Source of the DNA: Streptomyces rimosus subsp. rimosus
GTDB lineage: Bacteria > Actinomycetota > Actinomycetes > Streptomycetales > Streptomycetaceae
Assembly (NCBI RefSeq): GCF_000720725.1
Contig: NZ_JOCQ01000103.1
Span: 1-28,776 of the forward strand
Length of the DNA: 28,776 bases
Reading direction: 5' to 3'
Part shown: one piece after another, positions 28,285 to 28,776 of the stretch
How the letters are laid out: each line of letters opens with the position of its first letter
Position numbering within the stretch: position 1 is the first letter of the stretch
The notes under the pieces: generated by a model
What the model saw: the letters and a program-made list of their open reading frames with translations, nothing else
What the model was told of the DNA's origin: nothing
The model's database searches: none
Program-made: the position numbers and the translations under genes

Positions 28285-28776
28285 GGCAGGACGACGCGCA
28301 TCTCCAGGCCGCCGCCCTCGCGGGGCGTCGCCGTGATGGTGCCGTCGTGGGCGCGCACCACGGACCGCACGATGGACAGGCCCAGGCCGACGCCCTTGTC
28401 GCTGCCGGTGCGCTCGGTCCGCAGGCGACGGAAGGGCTCGAAGAGGTTCTCCACCTCGTACGCCGGGACCGCCGGGCCGGTATTGGTGACGACCAGCACC
28501 GCGCAGCCCTGCTGCGGCTCGGTGGTCACCTCCACCCAGCCCTCTTCGGCCACGTTGTAGCGCACCGCGTTCTGGACAAGATTCAGGGCGATGCGCTCCA
28601 GCAGCACCCCGTTGCCCTGGACGAACGCCTGCTGGCGCACGCCGCGGATCTCCACGCCCTTGGCCTGGGCCTCGGCGCGGGCCTGCTCCAGGGCCTGGGA
28701 GGCGACCTCGGCCAGATCGACCGGCTTCTTGTCCACGATCTTGTTCTCGCTGCGGGCGAGCAGCAGCAGGCCCTCG
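28278..28776 (-). CDS. CutS-like sensor histidine kinase, C-terminal part (N-terminus beyond right edge)
   Basis: About 165 residues of a minus-strand frame enter from the right edge (EGLLLLARSENKIVDKKPVD) and end at 28278. They contain the HATPase_c catalytic core: N-box NLVQNAVRYN, G1-like TNTGPAVP, F-box LFEPFRRLRTE, and G2 GVGLGLSIVRSV, ending GLEMRVVLPV. The leading ARSE segment is the end of the dimerisation helix after the phospho-histidine, which itself is outside the window. In Streptomyces coelicolor the cutR-cutS two-component system lies close to dut, so a CutS assignment is plausible, but only the catalytic domain can be seen. The partner regulator gene is not in the window. Confidence 0.9.
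   Translation of the reverse strand, partial: EGLLLLARSENKIVDKKPVDLAEVASQALEQARAEAQAKGVEIRGVRQQAFVQGNGVLLERIALNLVQNAVRYNVAEEGWVEVTTEPQQGCAVLVVTNTGPAVPAYEVENLFEPFRRLRTERTGSDKGVGLGLSIVRSVVRAHDGTITATPREGGGLEMRVVLPV

Noticed and set aside
28004..28336. Short plus-strand frame with a GAAGGATCC sequence before an internal ATG at 28103
   Set aside because: The ribosome-site-like sequence is tempting, but codons rare in this genome (AGA, AGG, CGA) are frequent, the frame is Pro/Arg-rich, and it runs into the antisense strand of the kinase gene.

Overview
The window is chromosomal DNA from a high-GC actinomycete, almost certainly a Streptomyces. Codons are strongly G/C in the third position, GTG starts are common, -10 boxes are of the TANNNT type, and the gene content is actinobacterial (DUF3159, DUF3710, DUF3093, DUF4193, a CeoB/CeoC-type TrkA pair). 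No tRNA, rRNA, CRISPR array, insertion sequence or phage gene was recognised. Long antisense ORFs are plentiful, as expected at this GC content, and are left out.

Layout. (1) Positions 1-6259, minus strand: a membrane-associated module of an NfeD/YuaF-like OB-fold protein, a flotillin, and the N-terminal ~1,085 residues of a giant DUF3686-type 'DNA repair ATPase' that runs off the left edge. It has a recognisable promoter with an inverted repeat at the expected start site. A PucR/CdaR-type regulator lies just upstream on the same strand. (2) 7602-11356: potassium/NAD-sensing genes, namely a double-RCK protein with a channel-like membrane core but no canonical K+ filter, then two overlapping TrkA genes. 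A perfect 28-bp hairpin closes this block. (3) 11425-12690: DUF3159 membrane protein and a small OB-fold protein. (4) 12849-22473: the Kdp high-affinity potassium system: kdpE, kdpD, an unknown two-segment membrane protein, a divergent AAC(2')-type acetyltransferase, then kdpC, kdpB, kdpA, kdpF and a 27-residue membrane peptide ahead of kdpF. (5) 22725-23753: a putative EVE-like plus PD-(D/E)XK nuclease, resembling a modification-dependent restriction enzyme. (6) 23955-27718: DUF3710, dUTPase, PaaI-type thioesterase, DUF3093, an unknown protein with a glycine/alanine-rich segment, and DUF4193. (7) 28278-28776: the C-terminal half of a CutS-like sensor histidine kinase, cut by the right edge.

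How the genes fit together. TrkA pair, DUF3159, OB-fold, DUF3710, dut, DUF3093 and DUF4193 follow the order of the Mycobacterium tuberculosis Rv2691-Rv2699c neighbourhood, from memory of that genome. Here that backbone is interrupted between the OB-fold and DUF3710 genes by about 11 kb carrying kdp, the acetyltransferase and the nuclease. The result is a cluster rich in potassium functions: Kdp pump and its two-component system, Trk regulatory subunits, and a double-RCK channel-like protein. The most novel-looking pieces are the EVE/PD-(D/E)XK nuclease, the flotillin/ATPase operon, the filterless RCK protein, and the repeat-bearing kdp promoter with its extra small peptide.
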